The notes: generated from the sequence alone by a model not told the origin. DNA of 64,000 nt from Paenibacillus lautus NBRC 15380 (GCF_004000945.1 NZ_BIMF01000002.1:372001-436000), one strand, 5' to 3'; shown: positions 35,970 through 44,853, counted from the stretch's first letter. Program-made: numbers and translations.

Positions 35970-38060
35970 TTAAATGATCACGGTTGCTTGCTTTTTTCCG
36001 CCTTGAAGGGTCGTCAGAACAACTTCTCCGAAGATCTGCATACCCTCCACCACATAAGAATCATAATGGCCCGACGGCGCACGGTGACTAACAACGAGAA
36101 TAAACTCCTCTTCCATTCCCGGAAGCTGAATCCCGCATGCCTCCGCTTGCCCGTCATGAACCCGCTCACCCGTATGACGGTATACCGGGACCATACGGAC
36201 TCGCGGAGAAGCCGTTTCGCCTGGACGATGAGGATACAGCACCTGCATGATGCTGATCAATCCTTTTCCCGTCCGGGAGTAAGTCACATTCGCATTCGAT
36301 TCCAGCAGGTTATATTCGCGGGATATCACACCCTCGCCCACTTCTCCGCGCAGACCGTCTATGCGTACGGGGATAATCGATAGATTCGCCTCCCCGAGGG
36401 TGTTTGTACGGCATATCAATGACTCCGCTTCTATCCTGACTTCTCCTGGCGGGTGCGGAAAATGAAAATGCTGGGTAAAGGTATGTTGCTCAAGGCACAC
36501 CAAACTGTCAATCAGCAGCCAAAAATACGGCTTAACAAAAATGATCCTTCTCCGCGGATACAACGGTTCATTCCCATAGAGGTAGCCGTCATGCGCCCCC
36601 TCTACATAGTCAAACTCCGGCCTGCTGACCCATTTGCTGCCTAGCGGCGCGGCAATCCGGTCGAAAGACCAGGTGTCCCTGACCCCGGTAAACCCGATTC
36701 CATCGACAACCGTTGTGTTATGGGCTGCGCTCTCCTTCAATGCTTTTCTGAGCGGCGTATGATCGCTATAATTGTACCTTCCAAGATCCGTGAGCAGATC
36801 ATAACCATAGGCATGAAGATCCACGTGCAGCATATCGGCGTGCCCGTGGCCTCCGCCAAGCGGGCCGCAGTGAAAATAAAGGTACAATGCTTCTTCGTCC
36901 CAACCCGTTCGCATCGTATAATGACCGGAATGGGTGAAAGCTCGGCTCTGGGATGGCGGCTCCGCTGGAACCATAGCTTTGTACTCCCTGATTCCGGTTA
37001 TGCCGAACAGCCAGGCATTATCATAATCCGGTCGAGCATTTCCGCCATATCTTAGAACGGAATCCCCAAATAACCACGCGGCATAGGTCAGAATTCCACG
37101 AATATCACTATCGTCGCTGTCTCCCAGCATCGGCTGCCTGTGATTCGGCTTCGCCCAGTACAGAGAAGCTTCGGCCATCTCGCGGACCGTACGCCGAAAT
37201 GGACCGTCAAGCTCCAACCCGTTTAGATTGGCGAGGTGAATGCAGTCAAGATAACAAGCCAGAACCTCATGATGGTATGTAGGCGATTGCTCCCAGTGGA
37301 TGCCATCCGCCATAATCTGAAGCCTCGCCGTCTCCTTCAGTCTCTCTTCTCCCATTTCCAGCCAACTTGCCGACTTGCTGAATTCGGGGAAGAATAGTGC
37401 TATATGGTATAAACCGCAAGTTTCCAGTACTCCCCAGTTGCTGATATGCTTCCAGCTGGTGAAGGAAGCAGCCAGATACTCCCCGTGCTCGTGAAGCGAA
37501 ATCAGCGTTTTACCGAGCAATGACGGAGTCAGGGAAGGGCTACCGATCATGTACCGAAGTGCCTTGATCCAGTTCACGCTGCGCAGACCCGCTTCGATCG
37601 GGCGCCATGTCAACGTATCCGTCGTAGGTTCTCCAGGAACAGGATTCCGATTGATCCAATCTTCAAGCTGGCGGCAAAATGCCGCCGCATACTCCTCATC
37701 GCCTGTCATCGCATACGCTTGTCCCAGCGCTACCCAATAGCGGTGGCGATTCATCATATAAGCCCACTCCACGTCTTGATCGGGAATATGACACCAGTCT
37801 ATATCACCGTCAAATGTAACGGGAATAACGCTCCGTTCCATATCCCATGGGAAGCGGAACAGGAACGTCTGCCGCACCACCTCATCCGCCGTCTTCATCA
37901 CGGTTTCCAGTTCCTCTGCACAGTATTGCTTCACATAATCCGTGATTTTCTGCTTATTCTCACTGCTCATCCACCATCCGGGTGTCCTCCGGCAAGTGAA
38001 GTATTGATGCAGCTCACTCAGTACATCGTGCCGATGACCTTGATCGTCTCCCTCTTGCAT
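35970..38060 (-). CDS. Heparinase II/III-type polysaccharide lyase
   Basis: 696-aa enzyme of the alginate/heparinase II-III lyase superfamily. The N-terminal alpha/alpha toroid contains TWRPIEAGLRSVNW, TSWKHISNWGVLETC and DGIHWEQSPTYHHEVLA. The C-terminal beta-sheet domain starts near residue 380 with HYTMRTGWDEEALYLYFHCGP and GGGHGHADMLHVDLHAYG, whose His and Tyr residues match catalytic blocks of such lyases. These enzymes cleave beside uronic acids by beta-elimination, leaving an unsaturated uronic acid for the GH88 enzyme encoded just upstream (56 nt). There is no signal peptide. The PL subfamily, and whether the substrate is a glycosaminoglycan, alginate or a bacterial gum, cannot be read. 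RBS GGAGGAG. Confidence 0.88.
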   Translation of the reverse strand: MQEGDDQGHRHDVLSELHQYFTCRRTPGWWMSSENKQKITDYVKQYCAEELETVMKTADEVVRQTFLFRFPWDMERSVIPVTFDGDIDWCHIPDQDVEWAYMMNRHRYWVALGQAYAMTGDEEYAAAFCRQLEDWINRNPVPGEPTTDTLTWRPIEAGLRSVNWIKALRYMIGSPSLTPSLLGKTLISLHEHGEYLAASFTSWKHISNWGVLETCGLYHIALFFPEFSKSASWLEMGEERLKETARLQIMADGIHWEQSPTYHHEVLACYLDCIHLANLNGLELDGPFRRTVREMAEASLYWAKPNHRQPMLGDSDDSDIRGILTYAAWLFGDSVLRYGGNARPDYDNAWLFGITGIREYKAMVPAEPPSQSRAFTHSGHYTMRTGWDEEALYLYFHCGPLGGGHGHADMLHVDLHAYGYDLLTDLGRYNYSDHTPLRKALKESAAHNTTVVDGIGFTGVRDTWSFDRIAAPLGSKWVSRPEFDYVEGAHDGYLYGNEPLYPRRRIIFVKPYFWLLIDSLVCLEQHTFTQHFHFPHPPGEVRIEAESLICRTNTLGEANLSIIPVRIDGLRGEVGEGVISREYNLLESNANVTYSRTGKGLISIMQVLYPHRPGETASPRVRMVPVYRHTGERVHDGQAEACGIQLPGMEEEFILVVSHRAPSGHYDSYVVEGMQIFGEVVLTTLQGGKKQATVII

Positions 38061-38116
38061 CGGACTCCTCCAGATTCATAATCGTCAAAACGGCATCCAC
38101 CGAAGCCTCCGTAGCA

Positions 38117-39238
38117 TCAGCGTTCATACCAGTACCCCTTGCGCCCGGTCTCCATCCGAATCAAAGCTTCCAGGTAAAAATAATCCCCCCAGATCATGAA
38201 ATCATCCGGGGACAATCCGCCGCGCACATGATAAGAACCATGCTGCAGCAGGCCCTCCGCCTCTTTGCCGATCGTGGAATAATCTCGTACCAGCGAGGTC
38301 ATGGAAGCCTTCAGTCCTTGTTCGAAGTCCTCTCTTTCGGGATCCTCCTCTTCCAGGTGTCCAATCAGTTCCAGCAAGCCTGCTGCCACAATGGCGGAGG
38401 CCGAGCTGTCGCGATAAGTCTCGGCGGTTACGGGAGCATTAAAGTCCCAAAGGGCGACGTGATCCTCCGGTAAGTGCTTCAAGAAATACCTCGCCATTCT
38501 TTTAGATGTATCGAGGTACGCAGGATCTCCTGTATATTGGTATGCCAGCGCGAAGCCGTACACCCCCCAGGCTTGTCCCCTCGTCCAAGTCGAACCGTTC
38601 GTATAGCCCTGATGTGTGGCACCTCCGATCGGCTCCCCGGTACGCGGATCAAAGAAAAAGGTGTGGTATGAACTGTCATCTCCCCGCACCAGATAACGTC
38701 TTGTCTTCTCCGCCTGCATAATTGCAACATCCCGATATACGGGAATGCCGGTTTGCTGTCCCGCCCAGAACAGCAGCGGCAGATTCATCAAACAATCGAT
38801 GATGATGCGGCCACCCTCCTGTTCATCTCCTTCAGGACCCCAGGCTTGAATATAACCTCCGCCCGGACGCCAGCGTTTCAGCAGCAAGTCCGCAGCTTGA
38901 AGCGTCAACTGGCGGGCACTCTCGTTCTTCTCAACGATCCACTCCGCTTTGGAGGACAAGGAATACAGGAATCCGATATCGTGATGATCAAGCACCTTCT
39001 TATCCGCAAAGCGTTGGCGGAAATCTTCTACCGTTCGCACTGCCCCCAATCTGAAAGCCTCGTCACCTGTGTATTCATAACATAGCCAGAGAAGGCCGCT
39101 CCAGAAGCCGTTCGTCCAGTCGTCATTGTCATTCAGCAAATAAGATCCGTCCCTGCTGACGTGGGGAAATCTGGTCCCGAAGGTATCCATGTTTTTTCGG
39201 ATTTTCTCTACGGCATCTTGAATCGCACTGCTCCACAT
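38117..39238 (-). CDS. GH88 unsaturated glucuronyl hydrolase
   Basis: 373-aa cytoplasmic enzyme that removes the 4,5-unsaturated glucuronic acid left by lyases. Length and residues match the Bacillus sp. GL1 enzyme with an offset of one: Asp87 in DHHDIGFLY and Asp148 in IIIDCLMN correspond to its catalytic Asp88/Asp149. Trp41 (DDWTNGFW), His209 region (THQGYTNGSTWTRGQAWG) and the alpha/alpha-barrel helices are also present. ATG after GGGAGTAAGAGG. First gene of an operon with the lyase and the YesM/YesN-type pair. The product spontaneously opens to a 2-keto sugar acid that enters the KDG/KDPG route, fitting eda at the other end. Confidence 0.95.
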   Translation of the reverse strand: MWSSAIQDAVEKIRKNMDTFGTRFPHVSRDGSYLLNDNDDWTNGFWSGLLWLCYEYTGDEAFRLGAVRTVEDFRQRFADKKVLDHHDIGFLYSLSSKAEWIVEKNESARQLTLQAADLLLKRWRPGGGYIQAWGPEGDEQEGGRIIIDCLMNLPLLFWAGQQTGIPVYRDVAIMQAEKTRRYLVRGDDSSYHTFFFDPRTGEPIGGATHQGYTNGSTWTRGQAWGVYGFALAYQYTGDPAYLDTSKRMARYFLKHLPEDHVALWDFNAPVTAETYRDSSASAIVAAGLLELIGHLEEEDPEREDFEQGLKASMTSLVRDYSTIGKEAEGLLQHGSYHVRGGLSPDDFMIWGDYFYLEALIRMETGRKGYWYER

Positions 39239-39277
39239 AACCTCTTACTCCCTTCAAATCGATCCTGATTACGATTC

Positions 39278-39341
39278 ATGATAAGGAGAGTCACCCGGTT
39301 CTTGTAGAGCCGATTTTTGCCTTGATGTGCAATATTTTGAC
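39278..39341 (-). promoter_or_regulatory. Promoter of the GH88-lyase-regulator operon with shared paired operator
   Basis: A TATCAT -10 (39283-39278) lies 40 nt from the GH88 start. Distal half-site GTCAAAATATTGCACA (39341-39326) and proximal GGCAAAAAT (39320-39312); the core blocks are 32 and 52 bp from the -10, as at the other two promoters. Because this operon encodes the regulator, it implies autoregulation. Confidence 0.65.
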
Positions 39342-39401
39342 TTCTGTGTCCCAAGGGCGGTAAAAAAGGATCAGATCTGTCCCTTTTCGCTGGAAACCAA
39401 C

Positions 39402-39420
39402 TAAAAAAAGGGACTATCCC
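39402..39420 (-). terminator. Terminator-like hairpin downstream of the ClbS/DfsB gene
   Basis: Short hairpin GGGA-cta-TCCC (39410-39420) followed leftward by seven Ts. It lies 336 nt after the stop of the leftward ClbS/DfsB gene. Confidence 0.55.
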
Positions 39421-39755
39421 AAAAGATCTTAGATCTTGCGGAAGGCCCCCTTCTTGCTGTTAGAAGACGCTCCATGTACGAATCGTTCCGCCCATCGCTG
39501 TTGCCCCCACATTTCTTGGAATGGTTCTGAGCAAGGACGAAATGTGGGGACAAAGGCGAGCGCTGACGCTTGTCCGGAATCGATTCGATATACCATGGAC
39601 CAACTCTATCTGAATAAACTGAAGCCATAGCGGTGTGGGAATAATATCCTGAGCACCGCCATGGCTTTATTTGACACACTTTCTGTTTATGAGAGCCGTT
39701 CATCAGGCAACTAAATCTATATAGGACGGTCCCATATGTCGCCAAGCGATATGGT
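39421..39755. other. Intergenic stretch without a gene, one strong dyad
   Basis: 335 bp in which I find no convincing gene on either strand. It contains a long inverted repeat, aagccatagcggtg (39622-39635) and caccgccatggctt (39654-39667), with one mismatch; the rightward end is followed by tatttga. Possibly a decayed gene or a repeat-family member. Confidence 0.5.
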
Positions 39756-40265
39756 CTAGCCGTCGTACTTCTTCCACTTTCTGATTTTGGTTCTGAAGCT
39801 TTTGAAAGGGGCGACTGAATTGATATGCAGCCATTTCCACATCGGCCAGTTGGCACTGGTTACCGTCCATTTTCGAACGCCCGGACGAAACAACTCTTCC
39901 TCGGTCAACCGGTTGATCCATTCGCACCATTCATCCGTCCTCTGCTTCAGCATGAAACGCAATTCTTCCAAAGAATAGGCGTCATACGCAAGGTAGAATT
40001 GCTGATACAATGCTCCCAATTGATTCCATTTATAGTCAGGGGTTGGCGTCGTGACTTCTTTGCCCGCTAATTCATCCTTCTCCCAGCTCATCACCAGCGT
40101 TAGCCATCCAAGCTGATAGGCGATCATCTCTTGCGGCGTTCTATCGACTTCGCCAATGCGATGATTCCTTTTATCCTCCGGGACATCATCAAATTCTTGG
40201 TCAAACAGCTTATACGTTTTTTGAATTTCTGCGATGAAAACCTCTTTGCTCTGATACGTTTGCAA
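39756..40265 (-). CDS. ClbS/DfsB-family four-helix protein
   Basis: 169-aa DinB-like four-helix protein of the ClbS/DfsB (DUF1706) family. Helices begin SKEVFIAEIQKTY; the family signature RTPQEMIAYQLGWLTLVMSWEKDE lies near residues 40-65, and GVRKWTVTSANWPMWKWLHINSVAPFKSFRTKIRKWK closes the protein. One member, ClbS of E. coli, hydrolyses the cyclopropane of colibactin and protects its maker; the role of most members, including this one, is unknown. TTG at 40265 is taken as start because GGAGGAGAG lies 7 nt upstream; the upstream ATG lacks a site. It stands alone. Confidence 0.85.
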   Translation of the reverse strand: MQTYQSKEVFIAEIQKTYKLFDQEFDDVPEDKRNHRIGEVDRTPQEMIAYQLGWLTLVMSWEKDELAGKEVTTPTPDYKWNQLGALYQQFYLAYDAYSLEELRFMLKQRTDEWCEWINRLTEEELFRPGVRKWTVTSANWPMWKWLHINSVAPFKSFRTKIRKWKKYDG

Positions 40266-40532
40266 TGTACCCTCTCCTCCATCATTTACATGTTCCACTT
40301 AACAGGCACATCCAAATTATACCATGCTCAGGAACCATGTACGGTGATGAATATCATCTATGCGCTTTTCCTCCGGTAACACTGTATACCTAAGCATATA
40401 TAAGCGACGACAGCTACTAAACCACTTACTCCAGCAGAGATTGAGAAGGATCTTTTACAATCTTCTATTGCACTTACAAAAGATTTCACCGCTCAAACAA
40501 TAGCTTAATTCAAACAGCTGACAGACCTCTTC

Positions 40533-42440
40533 TTATTTCCTAGACTCTATCTCTTTCCGAAGCCGTTCAATCACTTGATCTATGGAGCTTTCACCAAGTT
40601 CGCCCTCGCCCCGTTTACGGACCGATACGTGATCGGAGTTCATTTCCTTCTCCCCAAGGACCAGCGTGTATGGTGTCTTCAGCAAACCCGCTTCACGGAT
40701 TTTATAACCCAGCTTTTCATTTCTTACATCGACGTTCACCCGGATGCGGGCATTCTCCAGACGCTTCTTTACCTTTAACGAGTAATCGATATAATGGTCC
40801 GATACCGGTATAATCATAACCTGTACGGGAGCCAGCCACATCGGGAAAGCCCCGCCGTAATGCTCTGTAAGAATCCCGATAAATCGCTCGATGGATCCAA
40901 ATACCGCCCGGTGAATAACGACCGGCCTATGCTTCTGGTTATCTTCTCCGATATACGAAAGATCGAATTTTTCAGGGAATTGGAAATCCAGTTGGATGGT
41001 GCCGCATTGCCAGCTTCGCTTTAAGGAATCAAGGATATGAAAATCGATTTTCGGTCCGTAAAACGCCCCATCCCCTTCATTAATCCGGTACGGCAGCCCT
41101 AGTTGATCCAGGACCTGCTGCAGGGAGGACTCCGCCTGCTCCCACAATTGTTCAGACCCCATGGAATCTTCCGGCCTTGTCGATAACTCTATTGTATATT
41201 CAAAGCCAAAGACTTGATAAACCTGGCTGATAAAATCGATAACCTGCTTAATTTCTTCCTGGATCTGATCGGGTCTTACAAAAATATGTGCATCATCCTG
41301 ACAAAACGTACGCACCCGCATCATGCCGTTAAGAGCGCCTGAGAATTCATGTCGGTGCACTTGACCAAATTCGGATATACGAATGGGCAGCTCTCTGTAG
41401 GAATGCAGCGAATTTTTGTAGACTAACATATGCCCTGGACAGTTCATCGGCTTCAGCGCGTACTCCGTCTCGTCTACTTGTGTGAAATACATATTGTCTT
41501 TGTAATGATCCCAGTGACCGGACATTTCCCAGAGCCGCTTGTTCATCATCAGCGGAGTGCGCACCTCATCATAATCGCGATGGAATTGAAGTCCTCTTGC
41601 GAATTGCTCCAGCTCATTGCGGATAATCATCCCGTTCGGCAAAAAGAAAGGCATGCCCGGTGCTTCCTCCGAGAACATAAAGAGCCCCAGCTCTTTTCCC
41701 AGCTTCCGATGATCCCGTTTCTTGGCCTCTTCAAGCAGCAACAGATGCTCCTCGAGCTGCGACTTCTTGGGAAACGCTGTTCCGTATATCCGTTGCAGCA
41801 TTTTATTATCCGAGTTCCCCCGCCAATAAGCTCCCGCCACACTCATTAATTTGAATGCCTTGATTCTACCCGTTGATGGAAGATGCGGCCCCCTGCACAA
41901 ATCAACGAATTCCCCCTGCTCATACACCGAAATGACCTCGTCCTCCGGCAATTCACGGATCAGCTCCATCTTGTATGGGTCATCTTTGAAAATACGTTCG
42001 GCCTCCTGACGACCAACCTCCCTGCGAATAATCGGCAGGTCTTCCTGAACGATCCTCTGCATTTCTCGCTCAATGGCAATCAAGTCATCGGTTGTAATCG
42101 AATGCCCCAGATCCATATCGTAATAAAAACCATCCTCAATGACAGGTCCTACCCCAAAATGGACAGACTGGCTGCCATAGATCCGTTTAACGGCCTGGGC
42201 CATCAGATGAGCCGCGCTGTGCCGATACACGAACAATCCATCCTCAGAATCCAGCGTGATGATACTTACTTCCGCATCCTGACGCAGCTCATGATTCAAA
42301 TCCACGAGTTTCCCATTCACTTTGGCTGCAACAGCCTGTTTCCTAAGACCTGAATGAATGGATTCCGCGATCTGGCTCATCGTCGTTTGTGCGGGATACT
42401 CCCTTTGGCTTCCGTCCGGCAGCGTTACTATAATTGACAT
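40533..42440 (-). CDS. thrS: Threonyl-tRNA synthetase
   Basis: 635-aa class II aminoacyl-tRNA synthetase. Domains in order: TGS (VTLPDGSQREYPAQTT), the second additional domain with the HSAAHLMAQAV editing motif, the catalytic core (motif 2 RISEFGQVHRHEFSGAL; zinc site MNCPGHMLVY), motif 3, and an anticodon domain starting APVQVMIIPVSD. ATG at 42440 follows GGAGGG; an in-frame ATG 42 nt earlier lies in the terminator. Expression is controlled by the T-box leader upstream, so it is induced by uncharged tRNA-Thr. Confidence 0.97.
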   Translation of the reverse strand: MSIIVTLPDGSQREYPAQTTMSQIAESIHSGLRKQAVAAKVNGKLVDLNHELRQDAEVSIITLDSEDGLFVYRHSAAHLMAQAVKRIYGSQSVHFGVGPVIEDGFYYDMDLGHSITTDDLIAIEREMQRIVQEDLPIIRREVGRQEAERIFKDDPYKMELIRELPEDEVISVYEQGEFVDLCRGPHLPSTGRIKAFKLMSVAGAYWRGNSDNKMLQRIYGTAFPKKSQLEEHLLLLEEAKKRDHRKLGKELGLFMFSEEAPGMPFFLPNGMIIRNELEQFARGLQFHRDYDEVRTPLMMNKRLWEMSGHWDHYKDNMYFTQVDETEYALKPMNCPGHMLVYKNSLHSYRELPIRISEFGQVHRHEFSGALNGMMRVRTFCQDDAHIFVRPDQIQEEIKQVIDFISQVYQVFGFEYTIELSTRPEDSMGSEQLWEQAESSLQQVLDQLGLPYRINEGDGAFYGPKIDFHILDSLKRSWQCGTIQLDFQFPEKFDLSYIGEDNQKHRPVVIHRAVFGSIERFIGILTEHYGGAFPMWLAPVQVMIIPVSDHYIDYSLKVKKRLENARIRVNVDVRNEKLGYKIREAGLLKTPYTLVLGEKEMNSDHVSVRKRGEGELGESSIDQVIERLRKEIESRK

Positions 42441-42472
42441 TGTTATCCCTCCATCAAATTTTGATTGAACGC

Positions 42473-42775
42473 AAAAAAGCACTCGATCCCTAAGGGACGA
42501 GTGCGTTCAGCTCGTGGTTCCACCCTAATTTGATCCGAAAATGGCAAGCGCTCATACTGCCAGCGTGCTCTTTTGGATCCTCATTCAGACATCCGGTAAC
42601 GGGGATGATTCGGTGTTTTCTAGTACCATATCTCGATAGTCGAACGACCGATCAGGGTTCAAAAACACAGCTACAAAGGGGTAATTCAAGAAGCAATCAC
42701 GGAGGAAGCTTTCACCAATCACTTCCCTCTCTGGGCAGGTTGTTTCAAGAATCATGTCTTTGATCGTTGCTGATA
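42473..42775 (-). promoter_or_regulatory. T-box riboswitch of thrS
   Basis: Leader of about 300 nt read leftward. The conserved T-box AGGGTGGAACCACGAGC lies at 42526-42510, followed by the terminator GCACTCG...CGAGTGC plus T-run (42504-42473). In stem I the conserved GGTGAAAG occurs at 42716-42709. A threonine codon ACC in the context GAATTACC (42682-42680) is the likely specifier. Binding of uncharged tRNA-Thr should favour antitermination. Confidence 0.92.
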
Positions 42776-42896
42776 GTAAAGTACTATAAGTCAGTTTTTT
42801 CTAATTGTCAAACATTAATCTGACTGATAGATCCATGTCAATATGGATAACTTACTGTCTCCTCTAATACAAACTATGTCAACATCTCTATCATGT

Positions 42897-43043
42897 TCAC
42901 TTTTCTTCATTGTTCAAAGATATTTTAATCAAATACCCAACACCTAAACCGACAAGAACTCCTGGAAAGGCACTGCCCAGCGCTAAACCGATACCCGCTC
43001 CAATGATGACGCAAGCGTAAATAATGACATCTCCCTTATTCAT
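42897..43043 (-). CDS. Small glycine-rich membrane protein
   Basis: 48-aa protein, MNKGDVIIYACVIIGAG and onward, with one or two tightly packed hydrophobic helices broken by glycines (GIGLALGSAFPGVLVGLGVGYL) and a charged KISLNNEEK tail. ATG at 43043 follows GGGAG. A longer reading starting at 43106 is excluded, because that codon overlaps the -10. I do not recognise the family; the glycine pattern resembles small YtxH/holin-like membrane proteins. Its promoter nearly copies the merR operator at 19912, so it probably belongs to the same regulon as the GAP protein. Confidence 0.65.
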   Translation of the reverse strand: MNKGDVIIYACVIIGAGIGLALGSAFPGVLVGLGVGYLIKISLNNEEK

Positions 43044-43104
43044 TCCGTCCATCTCCCTCTGTATGCATTTATGACGTAGGCCGTAATTTTCTATGACAAA
43101 ATAC

Positions 43105-43136
43105 ATCTTACAAGATGACGTCGCGTCGCTTTCAAG
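43105..43136 (-). promoter_or_regulatory. MerR-type promoter/operator of the small membrane gene
   Basis: Leftward: TTGAAA (43135-43130), 19-bp spacer, TAAGAT (43110-43105). The operator matches that of the merR-GAP promoter at 23 of 25 consecutive positions (aagatgacgt..cgtcgctttcaag on the + strand, 43112-43136 versus 19919-19943). Confidence 0.75.
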
Positions 43137-43296
43137 TGGTTAACGTAAAATAGTAAGGTTTAAGGGGATCATGGAGGAATTTGCTCCAGTAAATCGACGA
43201 CATTCGAAATGATCGGTTAAATCTCCCTTGTTTCTGCTTGAAGCCAAAGCGTTTAATATCTTACCATATGACATTAACGCTGAAGGAGGGTTGTCC

Positions 43297-43989
43297 ATGG
43301 ATATGGTTATCGATTTAGGAGTCAAACTGATCATCAGCTTTTTCGGGTTATGGATCATCACTTTTGTTACGGGGAGAAAAACCATCAGCCAGCTTACACC
43401 GCTTGACTTCTTGTCTTCCTTAATTCTGAGTGAAATCGTCGGGGCAAGCCTCTATGATGATAAGGTAAACCTATATCATTTGTTATTCGCGCTTGCGCTT
43501 TGGACGACGATGTCTTACCTCTTCGAGAAGGCAACCACCTACTTTGTTAAGTTCGGATATTTAACGGAAGGCCGGGCGGTGCTTCTGATCGATAACGGTA
43601 AACTCAACCAAAAATTGCTAAATAAATACGATATGGAATATAAACAGCTGTTATCCATGCTGAGACGGCAAAGCATTTTCTCGTTAACTGAAGTTAAATA
43701 CGCCATTCTGGAAACGGACGGATCGCTGTCTGTCATGCGCAAACCCGAGTACGAGCCGCCTACGGCCCAGGACATGGGCATGGAAGCCAAGCCGGACACC
43801 TTTACGGTAACGGTCATCGACAAGGGAAAGCTGCTCGAGGAATCGATGCTCGGCAAGCACATTAAACAGAGCGTGATCCAATCGAAAGCGCGGGAACAAG
43901 GTTTTGACTCCCTGGAAGATATCGCTTATGCGGAATATGGAGATGACGGGAAGCTTTATGTTTATTCCAAACGGGAGGTTCAGGATTGA
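43297..43989 (+). CDS. DUF421 (YetF-type) membrane protein
   Basis: 230-aa protein of the DUF421 family (YetF, YrbG, YkjA in B. subtilis). Three N-terminal membrane segments within residues 1-85, including the family's FVTGRKTISQLTPLDFLSSLILSEIVG, precede a soluble C-terminal pair of small beta domains (DNGKLNQKLLNKYDM, VKYAILETDGSLSVM). B. subtilis members are sporulation- or stress-expressed; some affect spore germination. ATG at 43297 has an AAGGAGGG site. A strong bidirectional terminator follows. Confidence 0.88.
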   Translation: MDMVIDLGVKLIISFFGLWIITFVTGRKTISQLTPLDFLSSLILSEIVGASLYDDKVNLYHLLFALALWTTMSYLFEKATTYFVKFGYLTEGRAVLLIDNGKLNQKLLNKYDMEYKQLLSMLRRQSIFSLTEVKYAILETDGSLSVMRKPEYEPPTAQDMGMEAKPDTFTVTVIDKGKLLEESMLGKHIKQSVIQSKAREQGFDSLEDIAYAEYGDDGKLYVYSKREVQD

Positions 43990-44008
43990 ACCTGTACGTC
44001 TAATGAAA

Positions 44009-44044
44009 AACCAAAAAAGCCTGATTTGTCAGGCTTTTTTGGTT
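44009..44044. terminator. Bidirectional terminator between DUF421 and GNAT genes
   Basis: 15-bp perfect arms (44009-44023 and 44030-44044, aaccaaaaaagcctg) with T-runs on both sides, between convergent genes. Confidence 0.9.
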
Positions 44045-44056
44045 CGTCTCTACTAA

Positions 44057-44836
44057 CTACAGTGCGAATTCAACGATATATTGTTTGCACACCGTACCAT
44101 ATCCTAGGGACTGATATAAACGTACCGCGCTTAGATTCTCTTCCAGCACATTCAGATACACATCGGGAGTGATTGCACGCCCCTTACGGGTCAATTCCGC
44201 GCACACTTTCTTGCCGTACCCTTGTCTTCTCCACGCCGCATCCGTGCCGATATTGCCAAGCTCCACATAATCATCGCTATAAATATGATATCCGCCGACA
44301 GCGATGAGCTTCCGATCCTGAACAACCCCATAAAACGGATTTTGAAGCTCTTCCCTTGCAAAAGCCATCGAATGAAACTCCGCCATCTTTGACTCGATCA
44401 GGTCAAAGTATGAGGGGTCTAAACGAAACACCTCGTCATCCCCTAACGGCAAATCTTCAAGTTGCCGATGCTTCATGAGAAGGATACCTGCGGGAGGTTT
44501 CATCACATCAATCTCAGGGTTCAGACCCTCCCATTCATCCTCATTCACGATAAAGCTCCCTATTGCCCCATCGGGTAATTCCAAATCTCGTTTCATTCGG
44601 GTCAGCACGGACCGAAATCGAAATGATGTCTGAAGTGGATAAAACGAAAAGGCGTAGAAAGGCAGACCTTTCAGGAAGGCTGTAACACCCAGAAGCTCTC
44701 CACATTCTGAGAACTGCCCATAGTGAACGGTATGATTTTTCCGGAACGTCAGATAGGAATAATATAAGAAATGCTGCTCTCGGTTTATCGTTTCTAAGAG
44801 ACGCCCCAGTTCTTCAGGCAACAGTCTGCGAATCAC
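44057..44836 (-). CDS. GNAT-family N-acetyltransferase
   Basis: 259-aa protein; the C-terminal GNAT fold has the acetyl-CoA loop GTDAAWRRQGYGKKV and the NVLEENLSAVRLYQSLGY motif near the end. The N-terminal 130 residues are less typical. GTG at 44836 (or TTG at 44839) is chosen because AAGGGAG lies 8 nt upstream. It follows the Eis-like gene by 17 nt, so the two acetyltransferases form an operon. Substrate unknown. Confidence 0.85.
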   Translation of the reverse strand: MIRRLLPEELGRLLETINREQHFLYYSYLTFRKNHTVHYGQFSECGELLGVTAFLKGLPFYAFSFYPLQTSFRFRSVLTRMKRDLELPDGAIGSFIVNEDEWEGLNPEIDVMKPPAGILLMKHRQLEDLPLGDDEVFRLDPSYFDLIESKMAEFHSMAFAREELQNPFYGVVQDRKLIAVGGYHIYSDDYVELGNIGTDAAWRRQGYGKKVCAELTRKGRAITPDVYLNVLEENLSAVRLYQSLGYGTVCKQYIVEFAL

Positions 44837-44853
44837 CAAGTCTTCTCCCTTTC

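Noticed and set aside
39401..39856. 151-codon leftward frame overlapping the ClbS/DfsB gene end
   Set aside because: It crosses a terminator and a long dyad, lacks a ribosome site and has low-complexity composition; treated as non-coding.
39756..40265. Calling the ClbS/DfsB protein a colibactin-type self-resistance factor
   Set aside because: No matching biosynthetic cluster is nearby, and most family members have unknown roles.
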